Source of the DNA: Phycisphaerae bacterium
GTDB lineage: Bacteria; Planctomycetota; Phycisphaerae; Phycisphaerales; SM1A02
Assembly (NCBI GenBank): GCA_002683195.1
Contig: NYSW01000019.1
Location: 5,139 to 11,276, forward strand
Direction: 5' to 3'
Length of the DNA stretch: 6,138 nt
Each line of letters starts with the position of its first letter. The stretch's first letter is position 1. Shown piece by piece: positions 1 to 6,138 of the stretch. Under the pieces are notes generated by a model. The model was not told where the DNA came from, did not search any database, and saw only the letters and a program-made list of their open reading frames with translations. Position numbers and translations under genes: made by a program.

Positions 1-369
1 GACTGCAACCAGAACGAGATCCCCGATTCCTGCGACATCGCGAACGGCGTCTCCAACGACATCGACGCCGACGGGGTGCCGGACGAGTGCCAGTCGGACT
101 GCAACGGGAACGGACAGCCCGACGAGTGGGAGATCGCGAACGGCCTGGTCGCCGACTGCAACGGGAACGTGGTCCCGGACCCGTGCGACATCGCGACCGG
201 CAGCGAGAACGACTGCGACGGTGACGATCTCATCGACTCCTGCGCCGTGAGCGACGGCGTGGTGGTCGACTGCGATTCCAACGGGATCCCCGATTCCTGC
301 GACATCGACACCGGCGATGCGGAGGACGACAATGCCAACGACGTCCCCGACGGCTGCGAGAACGCCCGC
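1..369 (+). repeat. Tandem Asp/Asn/Cys peptide repeats (about 19 residues, 57 nt)
   Basis: Units begin at residues 1, 20 (short), 33, 52, 71, 90 and 109, most spaced exactly 19 residues. The consensus is D-C-[ND]-x-[ND]-x-x-P-D-x-C-[DE]-I-A-x-G. The DNA keeps some identity: 23 bases are identical at 18-40 and 285-307, and GACTGCAACGGGAACG occurs at 97-112 and 154-169. Several units depart from the consensus: W replaces C in the third, and the fifth reads LIDSCAVSDG. The repeats are therefore diverged, apart from occasional near-identical stretches. They lie in frame within the coding region and are not an intergenic array. Confidence 0.85.
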
Positions 370-528
370 GGCGACTTCGATCTCGACGGCTGCGTCGGCC
401 CGGCCGACCTCGGCTTCCTCCTCGCGCTCTGGGGCACGCCCGATCCTCCGGTCGGCGACCTCGACGGCGACGGCGTGGTCCGCGCCGGCGACCTGGGCAT
501 CCTGCTCAGCAACTGGGATTGCAACTGA
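1..528 (+). CDS. Asp/Asn/Cys-repeat protein with C-terminal dockerin-like doublet (5' end missing)
   Basis: The frame is open from base 1 to a TGA at 526-528, giving 175 residues of a longer protein whose start lies outside the window. Residues 1-123 are about seven short repeats with the pattern DCNxNxxPDxCDIAxG, rich in Asp, Asn and Cys. They resemble thrombospondin type-3 or EF-hand-like calcium loops. Residues 124-175 hold two dockerin-like units, GDFDLDGCVGPADLGFLLALWG (split here as GDFDLDGCVG then PADLGFLLALWG) and GDLDGDGVVRAGDLGILLSNW, each with a DxDxDG-type loop and a hydrophobic helix. Such C-terminal doublets are common at the end of large secreted planctomycete proteins, and I recall the name 'GC-type dockerin' for similar domains. 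A role as an exported calcium-stabilised protein is inferred. No signal peptide or catalytic domain is visible because the N-terminus is missing. The GTG at base 76 is an internal valine, not a start. Confidence 0.85.
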   Translation, partial: DCNQNEIPDSCDIANGVSNDIDADGVPDECQSDCNGNGQPDEWEIANGLVADCNGNVVPDPCDIATGSENDCDGDDLIDSCAVSDGVVVDCDSNGIPDSCDIDTGDAEDDNANDVPDGCENARGDFDLDGCVGPADLGFLLALWGTPDPPVGDLDGDGVVRAGDLGILLSNWDCN

Positions 529-594
529 TCGTCGAGGCTCTCGCCGACCGGGACGGCTCGCCCTTCGGCGGAGGGTGACTCCCCGCACGCAGCA

Positions 595-620
595 CCGCCC
601 CCGGACGACTCCGGGGGCGG
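595..620. terminator. Perfect GC-rich stem-loop, likely transcription terminator
   Basis: An 11-bp perfect stem (595-605 paired with 610-620) closes a 4-base loop, CGAC at 606-609. It begins 67 bases after the stop of the repeat-protein gene and lies beyond the last recognisable kinase codon on the other strand, so it sits between converging units and could act in either direction. No T-run follows on either strand, so it is not a textbook Rho-independent terminator. In GC-rich bacteria a strong stem without a U-tract can still serve. Confidence 0.5.
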
Positions 621-636
621 CTCCTCGATCATGGAT

Positions 637-1316
637 GGTGTCGATGTCGGCACTGATCATCTCCGCCTGTTCGGGAGACATGTATTCGGGCGTGCCGATC
701 AACTGCCCCTCGAGGGTGAAGACCTCCTTCTCGGCCAGAGACTTCGACGTCGCCTTCGCGATCCCGAAGTCGATGATCTTGGGCTGGGGCTCCGTCCGGT
801 CGGCATCGGTGACCAGGATGTTTCCCGGCTTGAGGTCTCGGTGGATGACCCCCTTCTGGTGGGCATGCTGGACGCCGTCGCAGATGCGGGCGAACAGATC
901 AAGTCTCTGCTCCAGATTCAGCTTCTGCTTGTCGCAATACTCGTTCAGCGGAACCCCCCGAACCAGTTCCATCACGAAGTACGGTCGTCCGTGGCCCCGG
1001 CGTCGAAGATCTTCGCGATCGATGAATGGTCCATGACCGCGAGGGCCTGACGCTCGGCTTCGAACCGACCGACGACCTGTTCGGTGTCCATGCCGGCCTT
1101 GATGACCTTGACCGCGACCTCACGGCGCACCGGCTCGAACTGTTCGCAGAGAAACACGATCCCGAAGCCGCCTTCACCCAGACGCTGCCGAATCTTGTAG
1201 GGGCCGATGAAGTCGCCGGGAACATAGCTCGCCCGGGTCATCCGGCCGCTGGTGGGTCGGCTCGGCCTGGCCTCCGAGCCGACATCGAGGGTCTCGTCCT
1301 GGTCTTCACGATCCAT
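637..1316 (-). pseudogene. Ser/Thr protein kinase remnant (PknB/Hanks type), frameshifted and 3'-truncated
   Basis: The ATG at 1316-1314 has GGAG seven bases upstream and an in-frame TGA 15 bases upstream, so this start is well supported. The first frame encodes a leader of about 38 residues, then the glycine loop LGEGGFGIV (46-54), VAVK with Lys70, and helix C Glu88, ending DAGAT before a TGA at 974-972. The kinase continues in another frame from about 990 with [18 protein letters not shown] (840-817), the metal-binding IIDFG, and TPEYMSPEQ. Homology stops at DIDT (base 637). Subdomains IX-XI and the C-terminal region normal for the family are missing. Compared with the planctomycete pattern GATETGRPYF, the junction lacks seven bases. 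Intact, it would phosphorylate proteins on Ser/Thr, probably as a membrane-anchored sensor, but no anchor remains. All visible catalytic residues survive, so decay may be recent. A sequencing error could explain the frameshift but not the lost 3' half. Confidence 0.85.
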
Positions 1317-1357
1317 CCGTCGTCTCCATCAACCATCGTAACGACGAGATGAGCGAA

Positions 1358-3070
1358 TCAGCTCGGTTTCGGCTTTCGAACCCCGCCGCCGGGCTTCTGC
1401 TTGGGGTCGACCGGTTTGGTCGCACCCTTGCGTCGTCCACCGTGAGTGATTCGATCACCACCCCGGGCCCGACTCTGCATCGCCGCGGTCTTGCCACCCG
1501 CCCGCGACACATTCTTCTTGTCTCGCCGAAGTCCGGTCGAACGGCCGGTCGACTTCCGCGGAATTTCGGCTCCGAACTCGTCGAACTCGACGGCCTCCTC
1601 GGCCTTGGGAGCCTTCGGAGGCTTGGAAGCCGGGGCGGTCGATCGTGATTTCGAACCGCTCTTGCCTCGGTCCGTGTCCCGAGTCCGGTTCTGGTTCTGG
1701 TCCCGATCCTTGCCACGGAAGGGTTCCATGCGGGTCGTCCGCTGGGCGCTTCGGAACTTTTCGAGTTTCGCCGCGTCCTGCGGACGCACGAACTCTTCGA
1801 GATCGGGAAGCGTGTCCGCGGAGATCCGTTCGCCCACGATCTTAGAAATCGTCCGCCAACGGCCCTTTTCAGGCGGTGAGACGAAGGTGAAGGACTCTCC
1901 GAAACCACCACCGTGACCGGCGCGACCGACTCGGTGGACCCATTCCTCCGCCGAAAGAGGGAGGTCGTAGTTGATCACCGTCCGAACCGCGTCGATGTGC
2001 AGGCCACGAGCCGCCACATCGGTCGCGACCAGAACTCCGGACGCCCCCTCGGAGAAAAGGTCCAAGGCTCGGTTCCGCTGCTTCTGGCTGCGGTCACCGT
2101 GGACCAGGCCCACCGACATGGCGTGACGGCGCAGGGCCGAATGCACCCATCCCGCACGGCGTCTGGTGCGACAGAAGATCAGGACCCCACGACGCTCGTC
2201 GGTGACCACCAGACGAAGCAGCAGGGCGACCTTGAGGACGTCCTCGATCTCGAAGAGTCGGTTTCCCAGATGCTCCGCGGCCCGGGTGTGCCGGCCGGCC
2301 TCGATCCGCGCCGGCTTCCGCAGGAAGGTCCGGGCGAGGTCCTCCATCGCCGGAGGCATCGTGGCACTGAAGAAGCCCATCTGACGGTGCTCGGGCATGC
2401 GTTCGAGAATCGTCCGCAACTGCGGCCGGAAACCCATGTCCAACATCCGGTCACCCTCGTCGATCACCAGATGCCGGATGAAGGCGAGACTCAGGACGTC
2501 GATATCCATGAGTTCGCGCAGGCGTCCCGGAGTGCCGACCACGATGTCCATGCCGGCCTCGAGCCGATCCCGCTGCGGCTTCAGTGCGGCCTTGCCCCAG
2601 ACCGCCGTCACCTTGACCAGGGAACCTCGAGTGAGCCGTCGGAGTTCTTCCGCCACCTGCTGGGCGAGCTCACGAGTCGGGACCACCACCAGACCTCGGA
2701 GTCGTCGCTTGGGGTCGACGTACTTGGCGCCCGGATCGCCACCCTTTCGTCGACGGACTCGACGCATCATGGGTGGCGGTTCGGTGATGAGTCGATGAGC
2801 CAGCGGGATTCCGTAGGCGAGGGTCTTCCCGGTTCCCGTGGGCGCGAGACCGATCACGTCCCGCCCTCGGACCAGTGGGATGATGACTCGCTGCTGGATC
2901 GCAGTGGGCTTCTCGAAACCGAGGGCGTTGATGCCGTTGAGCACCACGGGGTCGATCGGCAGCTCGTCGAATCGCTCCACGACGGTCACCTCCGGAACGA
3001 CTGGTGCGTCGTCGGAGACGTTCTCGGGAGTGGGTTCGGACTTTTCGGACGAAGTGGGGGCGGTTTCCAT
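1358..3070 (-). CDS. DEAD-box ATP-dependent RNA helicase, RhlE-like, with basic C-terminal tail
   Basis: This 570-residue protein should unwind short RNA duplexes using ATP, as in ribosome assembly or RNA turnover in the cytoplasm. The motifs are in order: Q motif (Phe34, Gln59), motif I APTGTGKT (76-83), Ia PTRELAQQ (131-138), Ib TPGR (180-183), motif II DEGD (204-207), III SAT (235-237), IV LIFC (297-300), V ATDVAARGLHID (349-360) and VI HRVGRAGH (379-386). Motif II has Gly for Ala, and motif VI ends in His where Arg is usual. An Arg-rich stretch at about 102-125 lengthens the link between motifs I and Ia. Residues 440-570 form a disordered tail rich in Lys, Arg, Gly, Ser and Pro, with an acidic island near 491-502, probably for RNA binding. 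The ATG at 3070 follows an in-frame TGA six bases upstream, so no earlier start is possible. No clear Shine-Dalgarno is present. The kinase remnant follows 41 bases downstream on the same strand. Confidence 0.95.
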   Translation of the reverse strand: METAPTSSEKSEPTPENVSDDAPVVPEVTVVERFDELPIDPVVLNGINALGFEKPTAIQQRVIIPLVRGRDVIGLAPTGTGKTLAYGIPLAHRLITEPPPMMRRVRRRKGGDPGAKYVDPKRRLRGLVVVPTRELAQQVAEELRRLTRGSLVKVTAVWGKAALKPQRDRLEAGMDIVVGTPGRLRELMDIDVLSLAFIRHLVIDEGDRMLDMGFRPQLRTILERMPEHRQMGFFSATMPPAMEDLARTFLRKPARIEAGRHTRAAEHLGNRLFEIEDVLKVALLLRLVVTDERRGVLIFCRTRRRAGWVHSALRRHAMSVGLVHGDRSQKQRNRALDLFSEGASGVLVATDVAARGLHIDAVRTVINYDLPLSAEEWVHRVGRAGHGGGFGESFTFVSPPEKGRWRTISKIVGERISADTLPDLEEFVRPQDAAKLEKFRSAQRTTRMEPFRGKDRDQNQNRTRDTDRGKSGSKSRSTAPASKPPKAPKAEEAVEFDEFGAEIPRKSTGRSTGLRRDKKNVSRAGGKTAAMQSRARGGDRITHGGRRKGATKPVDPKQKPGGGVRKPKPS

Positions 3071-3190
3071 GCGTCATACAGGGTATCGGGGGCGGGTCTG
3101 GGCCGAGTGCGAGACCTTTGCGGGCCCCGAATGAGCAAGAGTCGGTCTCCTGGCTTCACTCGAGCCCGGATCTCGCCGAAGTAAGGGTTG

Positions 3191-3239
3191 CCGCCGAGCG
3201 ACGACCCAAGGAGGGGTGGGCCGTCCTCGGCGGTGTTTT
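3191..3239 (+). promoter_or_regulatory. Terminator-like leader hairpin ahead of the fatty acid transporter
   Basis: CCGCCGAG (3191-3198) pairs perfectly with CTCGGCGG (3226-3233). Inside this, 3200-3203 pairs with 3222-3225 and 3205-3208 with 3217-3220, leaving one bulge (3199), one mismatch (3204/3221) and an 8-base loop with AGGAGG at its start. TTTT follows at 3236-3239. No + strand gene ends nearby, and the transporter ATG is at 3260, so the structure would lie in the transporter's own leader if transcription starts upstream. An attenuator is one reading, and chance pairing in GC-rich DNA is the other. Confidence 0.35.
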
Positions 3240-3259
3240 CATGCCGGTACGCTTCGAGC

Positions 3260-4690
3260 ATGACCGACTCACGCGGTGGAATTCGCCCGCTCGTCAGCGG
3301 CCTCGGCCTGCTCGTCACTCGGACCATCGGACGCTGGATCCCGGATCCTTTCGTCCTCGCCATCGGGCTGACCGCCGTGACGGCGATCCTCGCGCTGGCG
3401 ATACCGGGCACCTTTGCGAATCGAGATCCCGAGGGATCATCCAAAGCCGTCCTCCTGCTCGAGGCCTGGTGGGGCGACGACGGGCTCTGGAAGCTCCTGC
3501 AGTTCGGCATGCAGATGATCCTGGTGCTGGTGACCGGGTACGCCCTGGCGGCGAGCCCGCCCGTCAGACGGCTCATCGACCGGATCGCCGACCTCCCTCG
3601 ATCGACCTCGGTCGCCACCGCGATGGTTGCCTTCGTCGCGGTTCTCACCGGACTCGTGAACTGGGGTCTCGCCCTGGTGGTCGGGGCCCTGCTCGCCCGG
3701 GCCGTCGGTCGCAGTCTCGAACGCCGCGGCATTCCTTGTCACTACCCGCTCCTGGTCGCCGCCGGTTACCTCGGGCTTCTGGTGTGGCACGGTGGTTTCA
3801 GTGGCAGCGCCCCGTTGAAGATGACCACCGCGAAGGCGGCAAGCGAGATCCTGCCGGCCGAAATCGTCGCCGACCACGCGGCCATGGGGATCCCCCTGAC
3901 CGACACGCTGCTCTCCCCGATGAACCTCTTCGTATCCCTCGGCCTGCTGGTGATCGCGCCGATCATCTGCCTGCTTCTTTCGCCGGTCGATCCGGCGGAG
4001 ATGAAGGGACCGAAGGCCCTGGGGATTGATTTCAGCGATGAGGAATCCGCGGGCCCGATGCCCGAGAAGACCGGCCGCGGCGTTGAAACCGTTCTGGGAT
4101 ATCTCCTGGCGATCGGACTCGTCGGGGGATTCGTCCTCTACCTCTTCGGATCGGACACCGGGCTGGGAAGCCTCGGTCTCAACCAGATCAATGCGGTGAT
4201 GTTCGGTCTCGGCCTGCTCCTCCATGGCTCCCCGAGCCGCTATCTCGCCGCGGTCGAGGACGCCGCCCGCGGCGCGGCCGGGATCATCGTGCAGTTCCCG
4301 CTCTACGCGGGGGTCATGGGCATGATGGCGGCCAGTGGTCTTCTCGCCCTGTTCGCCGACGTGGCCAATGACTGGAGCACGCAGACCACCCTGCCGCTCT
4401 TCACGATGACCAGTGCCGCGGTGGTGAACGTCTTCGTTCCCTCGGGTGGCGGACAGTGGGCGGTTCAGGGTCCCATCGCGATGATCGCCGGTGCGAATGC
4501 GGACGTCCCGCTCGGCAAGATGGTCATGAGCGTCGCGTACGGAGACCAGTTGACCAACATGCTGCAGCCGTTCTGGGCCCTTCCACTGCTGGCGATCACC
4601 GGCGTTCGAGCCCGGGACATCGTCGGCTACACCGCGCTGGTCATGATCGTGGCCGCGGTCTGGATGGTCATCGGCCTCCTCGTCTTCTGA
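3260..4690 (+). CDS. atoE: AtoE-family short-chain fatty acid transporter
   Basis: This is a 476-residue inner-membrane protein of the AtoE family (TIGR00366 type), whose E. coli member is associated with uptake of short-chain fatty acids such as acetoacetate or butyrate. Family hallmarks are visible: IPDPFVLAIGLT (27-38), NWGLALVVGALLAR (134-147), GLLVWHGGFSGSAPLK (172-187) and VPSGGGQWAVQGPI (393-406). About ten to twelve hydrophobic segments span the protein, for example near 30-50, 81-98, 117-147, 222-240, 277-296, 338-365 and 454-476. A hydrophilic cytoplasmic-type loop lies at about 241-275. The ATG at 3260 gives the family's usual N-terminus and length. A TTG at 3188 in the same frame would add 24 non-family residues across the leader hairpin. 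No clear Shine-Dalgarno precedes the ATG. The gene is not in an operon with fatty acid catabolism genes here, so the substrate is inferred from family only; the symbol is a family-level assignment. Confidence 0.9.
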   Translation: MTDSRGGIRPLVSGLGLLVTRTIGRWIPDPFVLAIGLTAVTAILALAIPGTFANRDPEGSSKAVLLLEAWWGDDGLWKLLQFGMQMILVLVTGYALAASPPVRRLIDRIADLPRSTSVATAMVAFVAVLTGLVNWGLALVVGALLARAVGRSLERRGIPCHYPLLVAAGYLGLLVWHGGFSGSAPLKMTTAKAASEILPAEIVADHAAMGIPLTDTLLSPMNLFVSLGLLVIAPIICLLLSPVDPAEMKGPKALGIDFSDEESAGPMPEKTGRGVETVLGYLLAIGLVGGFVLYLFGSDTGLGSLGLNQINAVMFGLGLLLHGSPSRYLAAVEDAARGAAGIIVQFPLYAGVMGMMAASGLLALFADVANDWSTQTTLPLFTMTSAAVVNVFVPSGGGQWAVQGPIAMIAGANADVPLGKMVMSVAYGDQLTNMLQPFWALPLLAITGVRARDIVGYTALVMIVAAVWMVIGLLVF

Positions 4691-4691
4691 T

Positions 4692-5810
4692 TCAGCCGAC
4701 GCACCAGGCGTACTGGTCGACGTGATCGACCTCACCGCCCAGTTCCTTCGCCGCCCGCCACGGCCAGCGAGGGTCCCGCAAGAAGCCACGACCGATCGCG
4801 ATCGCATCCGCATCGCCATCCTCGAGCACCGATTCGGCCAGCCGCGGGTCGTCCAGCTCGCCCACCGCGATCACCGGCATCGACTTCACACCCCGCTTCA
4901 CCGCCGCGGCGTAGGGGACCTGGACCCCCGGTGAGACGGGGATGTCCGCCTTGGCGTTGCCGCCGGTGGAGACGTCGACTCCATCACACCCTCGGGCTTC
5001 GAGTTCCTGGGCGAACGCGACGGAATCCTCGGTGCTCCAGCCGCCGAGATCATCCCGCCAGTCGGTGCCGCTGAAGCGAACGATCAATGGAAGGTCGTCG
5101 GGCATCGCCGCCCGCATCGCGTCGAAGCACTCCAGGGGAAACCGCATTCGGTTCTCGAGCGATCCGCCGTATTCATCGGTGCGTTCGTTGGAAAGCGGGG
5201 AAAGGAAGCTGGAAAGCAGGTACCCGTGCGCCGCGTGCATCTCCACCAGGTCGAATCCGATGCGGGCCGAGCGAGCGGCCGCGGTGGCGAATGCATCGCG
5301 GACCTCTCCCAATTCGGTCCGATCCAGGGCGTGGGCGTGGGGTGCCACGTCCTCGTAGCTGTTCCCGCTCACGCCCACGGTCGACCATCCGCCGTCCGCG
5401 GGCGGGACGTATCCCCGAGCCGGGGCCCACGGTCGTGCATGCGAGGCCTTCCGTCCCGCGTGAGCGAGCTGGATGCCGAGTCCGGCGTCGGGAGCGACTT
5501 CCTTCACCGTCGCGACCACCCGGGCCAGGGCCCGCTCACAATCGTCGTCCCAGAGCCCGAGGCAGTTCGGGGTGATCCGCCCTCGAGCCTCGACCGAGGT
5601 CGCCTCGCTGATCACCAGTCCGGCTCCCGAGCAGGCGAGGGATCCCAGATGCACGTGATGCCAGGCACTGGCAAGGCCGTCCACCGAGGAATACATGCAC
5701 ATGGGGCTCACCACGATGCGATTTCGAAGCTCGAGCCCCCGCATCGGCAGGGATTCGAAGAGCCGGGGCGGAGATCCGGCGGAGTCGGCGGTAGATCGGG
5801 AAGAAGTCAT
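4692..5810 (-). CDS. NADH:flavin oxidoreductase, Old Yellow Enzyme family (YqjM/XenA-like)
   Basis: This 372-residue FMN enzyme should use NAD(P)H to reduce activated C=C bonds of enones or xenobiotics in the cytoplasm. The TIM-barrel family features are clear: RNRIVVSPMCMYS (29-41) with Cys38, the YqjM-type flavin-tuning cysteine; HHVHLGSLA (51-59); QLAHAGRKA (114-122); EMHAAHGYLLSSFLSP (190-205) with substrate-binding His192 and His195 and Tyr197; SNERTDEYGGSLENR (207-221); IVRFSGTDW (243-251) with Arg245; and the phosphate-binding AIAIGRGFLRDP (337-348). Length fits the family (YqjM about 338 residues) with a short N-terminal extension. I chose the ATG at 5810; a frame open to 5918 would add 36 non-conserved residues and overlap the efp promoter. 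No strong Shine-Dalgarno is present at either. The stop codon ends one base from the transporter's stop on the other strand. The physiological substrate is unknown. Confidence 0.93.
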   Translation of the reverse strand: MTSSRSTADSAGSPPRLFESLPMRGLELRNRIVVSPMCMYSSVDGLASAWHHVHLGSLACSGAGLVISEATSVEARGRITPNCLGLWDDDCERALARVVATVKEVAPDAGLGIQLAHAGRKASHARPWAPARGYVPPADGGWSTVGVSGNSYEDVAPHAHALDRTELGEVRDAFATAAARSARIGFDLVEMHAAHGYLLSSFLSPLSNERTDEYGGSLENRMRFPLECFDAMRAAMPDDLPLIVRFSGTDWRDDLGGWSTEDSVAFAQELEARGCDGVDVSTGGNAKADIPVSPGVQVPYAAAVKRGVKSMPVIAVGELDDPRLAESVLEDGDADAIAIGRGFLRDPRWPWRAAKELGGEVDHVDQYAWCVG

Positions 5811-5891
5811 GGCGGCGGAGCCTAGGCGGTCGGAGGCCCCTTGGGAACGGGTTCGAGCGAGGAACCTCATGGATCGGGGCAGACACCCCGC

Positions 5892-5897
5892 TATGAT
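5892..5897 (+). promoter_or_regulatory. Candidate -10 box of the efp promoter
   Basis: TATGAT matches the sigma-70 -10 consensus at five of six positions and stands out in this GC-rich divergent region. A weak -35 (TGGATC at 5870-5875, three of six) lies 16 bases upstream. Transcription would start near 5904, leaving a leader of about 50 bases before the efp ATG. GTCCC (5902-5906) and GGGAC (5911-5915) could form a small hairpin at the transcript's 5' end. Confidence 0.5.
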
Positions 5898-5953
5898 CCG
5901 TGTCCCGGATGGGACCACTTCCCGTCCAAGACCCCGAACGAGGAACGACCGCG

Positions 5954-6138
5954 ATGCCGATCAAGGCCACCGACGTCAAGAAGGGCCAGTTCATCATCTG
6001 GGAGGGCCAGCTCCACCAGATTCTCGAGACCGAGCATGTGAAGCCGGGCAAGGGCCCTGCCTACATCCAGGCCAAGATGAAGAACGTCAAGATCGGCGGG
6101 ATCAAGATCAACCGCCTGAACTCCGACGACCGCCTCGA
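5954..6138 (+). CDS. efp: Elongation factor P (3' end outside the window)
   Basis: The first 61 codons match the N-terminal KOW-like domain of EF-P, the translation factor that binds between the ribosomal P and E sites and relieves stalling at consecutive prolines. Visible features are the start MPIKATDVKKGQFI, then HVKPGKGPAYIQAKMKNVKIG from residue 28 (shown here only as HVKPGKGPAY plus a basic strand). Lys33 sits at the loop tip where E. coli EF-P carries its modified Lys34, so this is a Lys-type rather than Arg-type factor. Which enzyme modifies it, if any, cannot be told from this window. GAGGA at 5940-5944 lies nine bases before the ATG, a good ribosome binding site. A full protein is usually about 185-190 residues, so roughly two thirds is cut off. 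It is divergent from the flavin oxidoreductase, 143 bases away. Confidence 0.95.
   Translation, partial: MPIKATDVKKGQFIIWEGQLHQILETEHVKPGKGPAYIQAKMKNVKIGGIKINRLNSDDRL

Noticed and set aside
1..350. CRISPR-like spaced repeats
   Set aside because: The repeats are diverged, in frame, and encode a consistent peptide pattern without unique spacers.
1..972. Minus-strand frame open without a stop from the second kinase segment to the window edge
   Set aside because: After base 637 the translation loses all kinase similarity and is the exact codon-register antisense of the repeat gene. That gene uses GNC-type codons, which rarely give antisense stops.
1913..3184. Long + strand open frame opposite the helicase
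   Set aside because: It is antisense to a full-length, motif-complete helicase and has no recognisable domain; high GC explains its length.
3188..3259. TTG-initiated N-terminal extension of the transporter
   Set aside because: The extra 24 residues are not family-like and span the hairpin; the ATG at 3260 gives the normal N-terminus.
3437..4819. 460-codon minus-strand open frame opposite the transporter
   Set aside because: It is compositionally skewed (His, Arg, Glu, Gly), has no domain, and overlaps two well-supported genes.
5820..5827. GCCTAGGC palindrome in the divergent efp region
   Set aside because: A single 8-base palindrome with no second copy or known operator match is too little to call a binding site.
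5811..5918. N-terminal extension of the flavin oxidoreductase
   Set aside because: The 36 extra residues look non-conserved and would cover the efp -10 region; the ATG at 5810 fits the family length better.

Overview
The window is a GC-rich stretch of bacterial chromosome that looks like Planctomycetota, most likely class Phycisphaerae. Three things point there: a secreted-type protein of Asp/Asn/Cys repeats ending in a dockerin-like doublet, a Ser/Thr kinase fragment with the planctomycete signature [31 protein letters not shown], and weak or absent Shine-Dalgarno sites at several genes. This placement is inferred from protein style; no rRNA or other marker is present.

Layout. Bases 1-528 (+) are the 3' end of an Asp-rich repeat protein, followed by a perfect GC-rich stem-loop at 595-620. 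Facing it on the minus strand is a damaged Ser/Thr kinase (1316 down to about 637). It has a frameshift before the hinge and has lost everything after the activation segment. Upstream of it on the same strand, 41 bases away, is a complete DEAD-box RNA helicase (3070-1358). A 189-base divergent intergenic region (3071-3259), containing a terminator-like hairpin, separates the helicase from an AtoE-family short-chain fatty acid transporter (3260-4690, +). The transporter runs tail to tail, with one base between stop codons, into an Old Yellow Enzyme-type NADH:flavin oxidoreductase (5810-4692, -). A 143-base divergent region with a good -10 box leads to the start of elongation factor P (5954 onward, +), cut off by the window end.

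How the genes relate. This looks mostly like ordinary chromosome. Helicase and EF-P belong to RNA metabolism and translation, and the transporter and flavoenzyme to general metabolism. No operon couples them into a recognisable pathway. The points most worth checking are the two-lesion kinase pseudogene, the altered motif VI (and a minor motif II variant) of the helicase, and the leader hairpins before the transporter. I found no convincing undescribed system, CRISPR array, RNA gene or intact mobile element.
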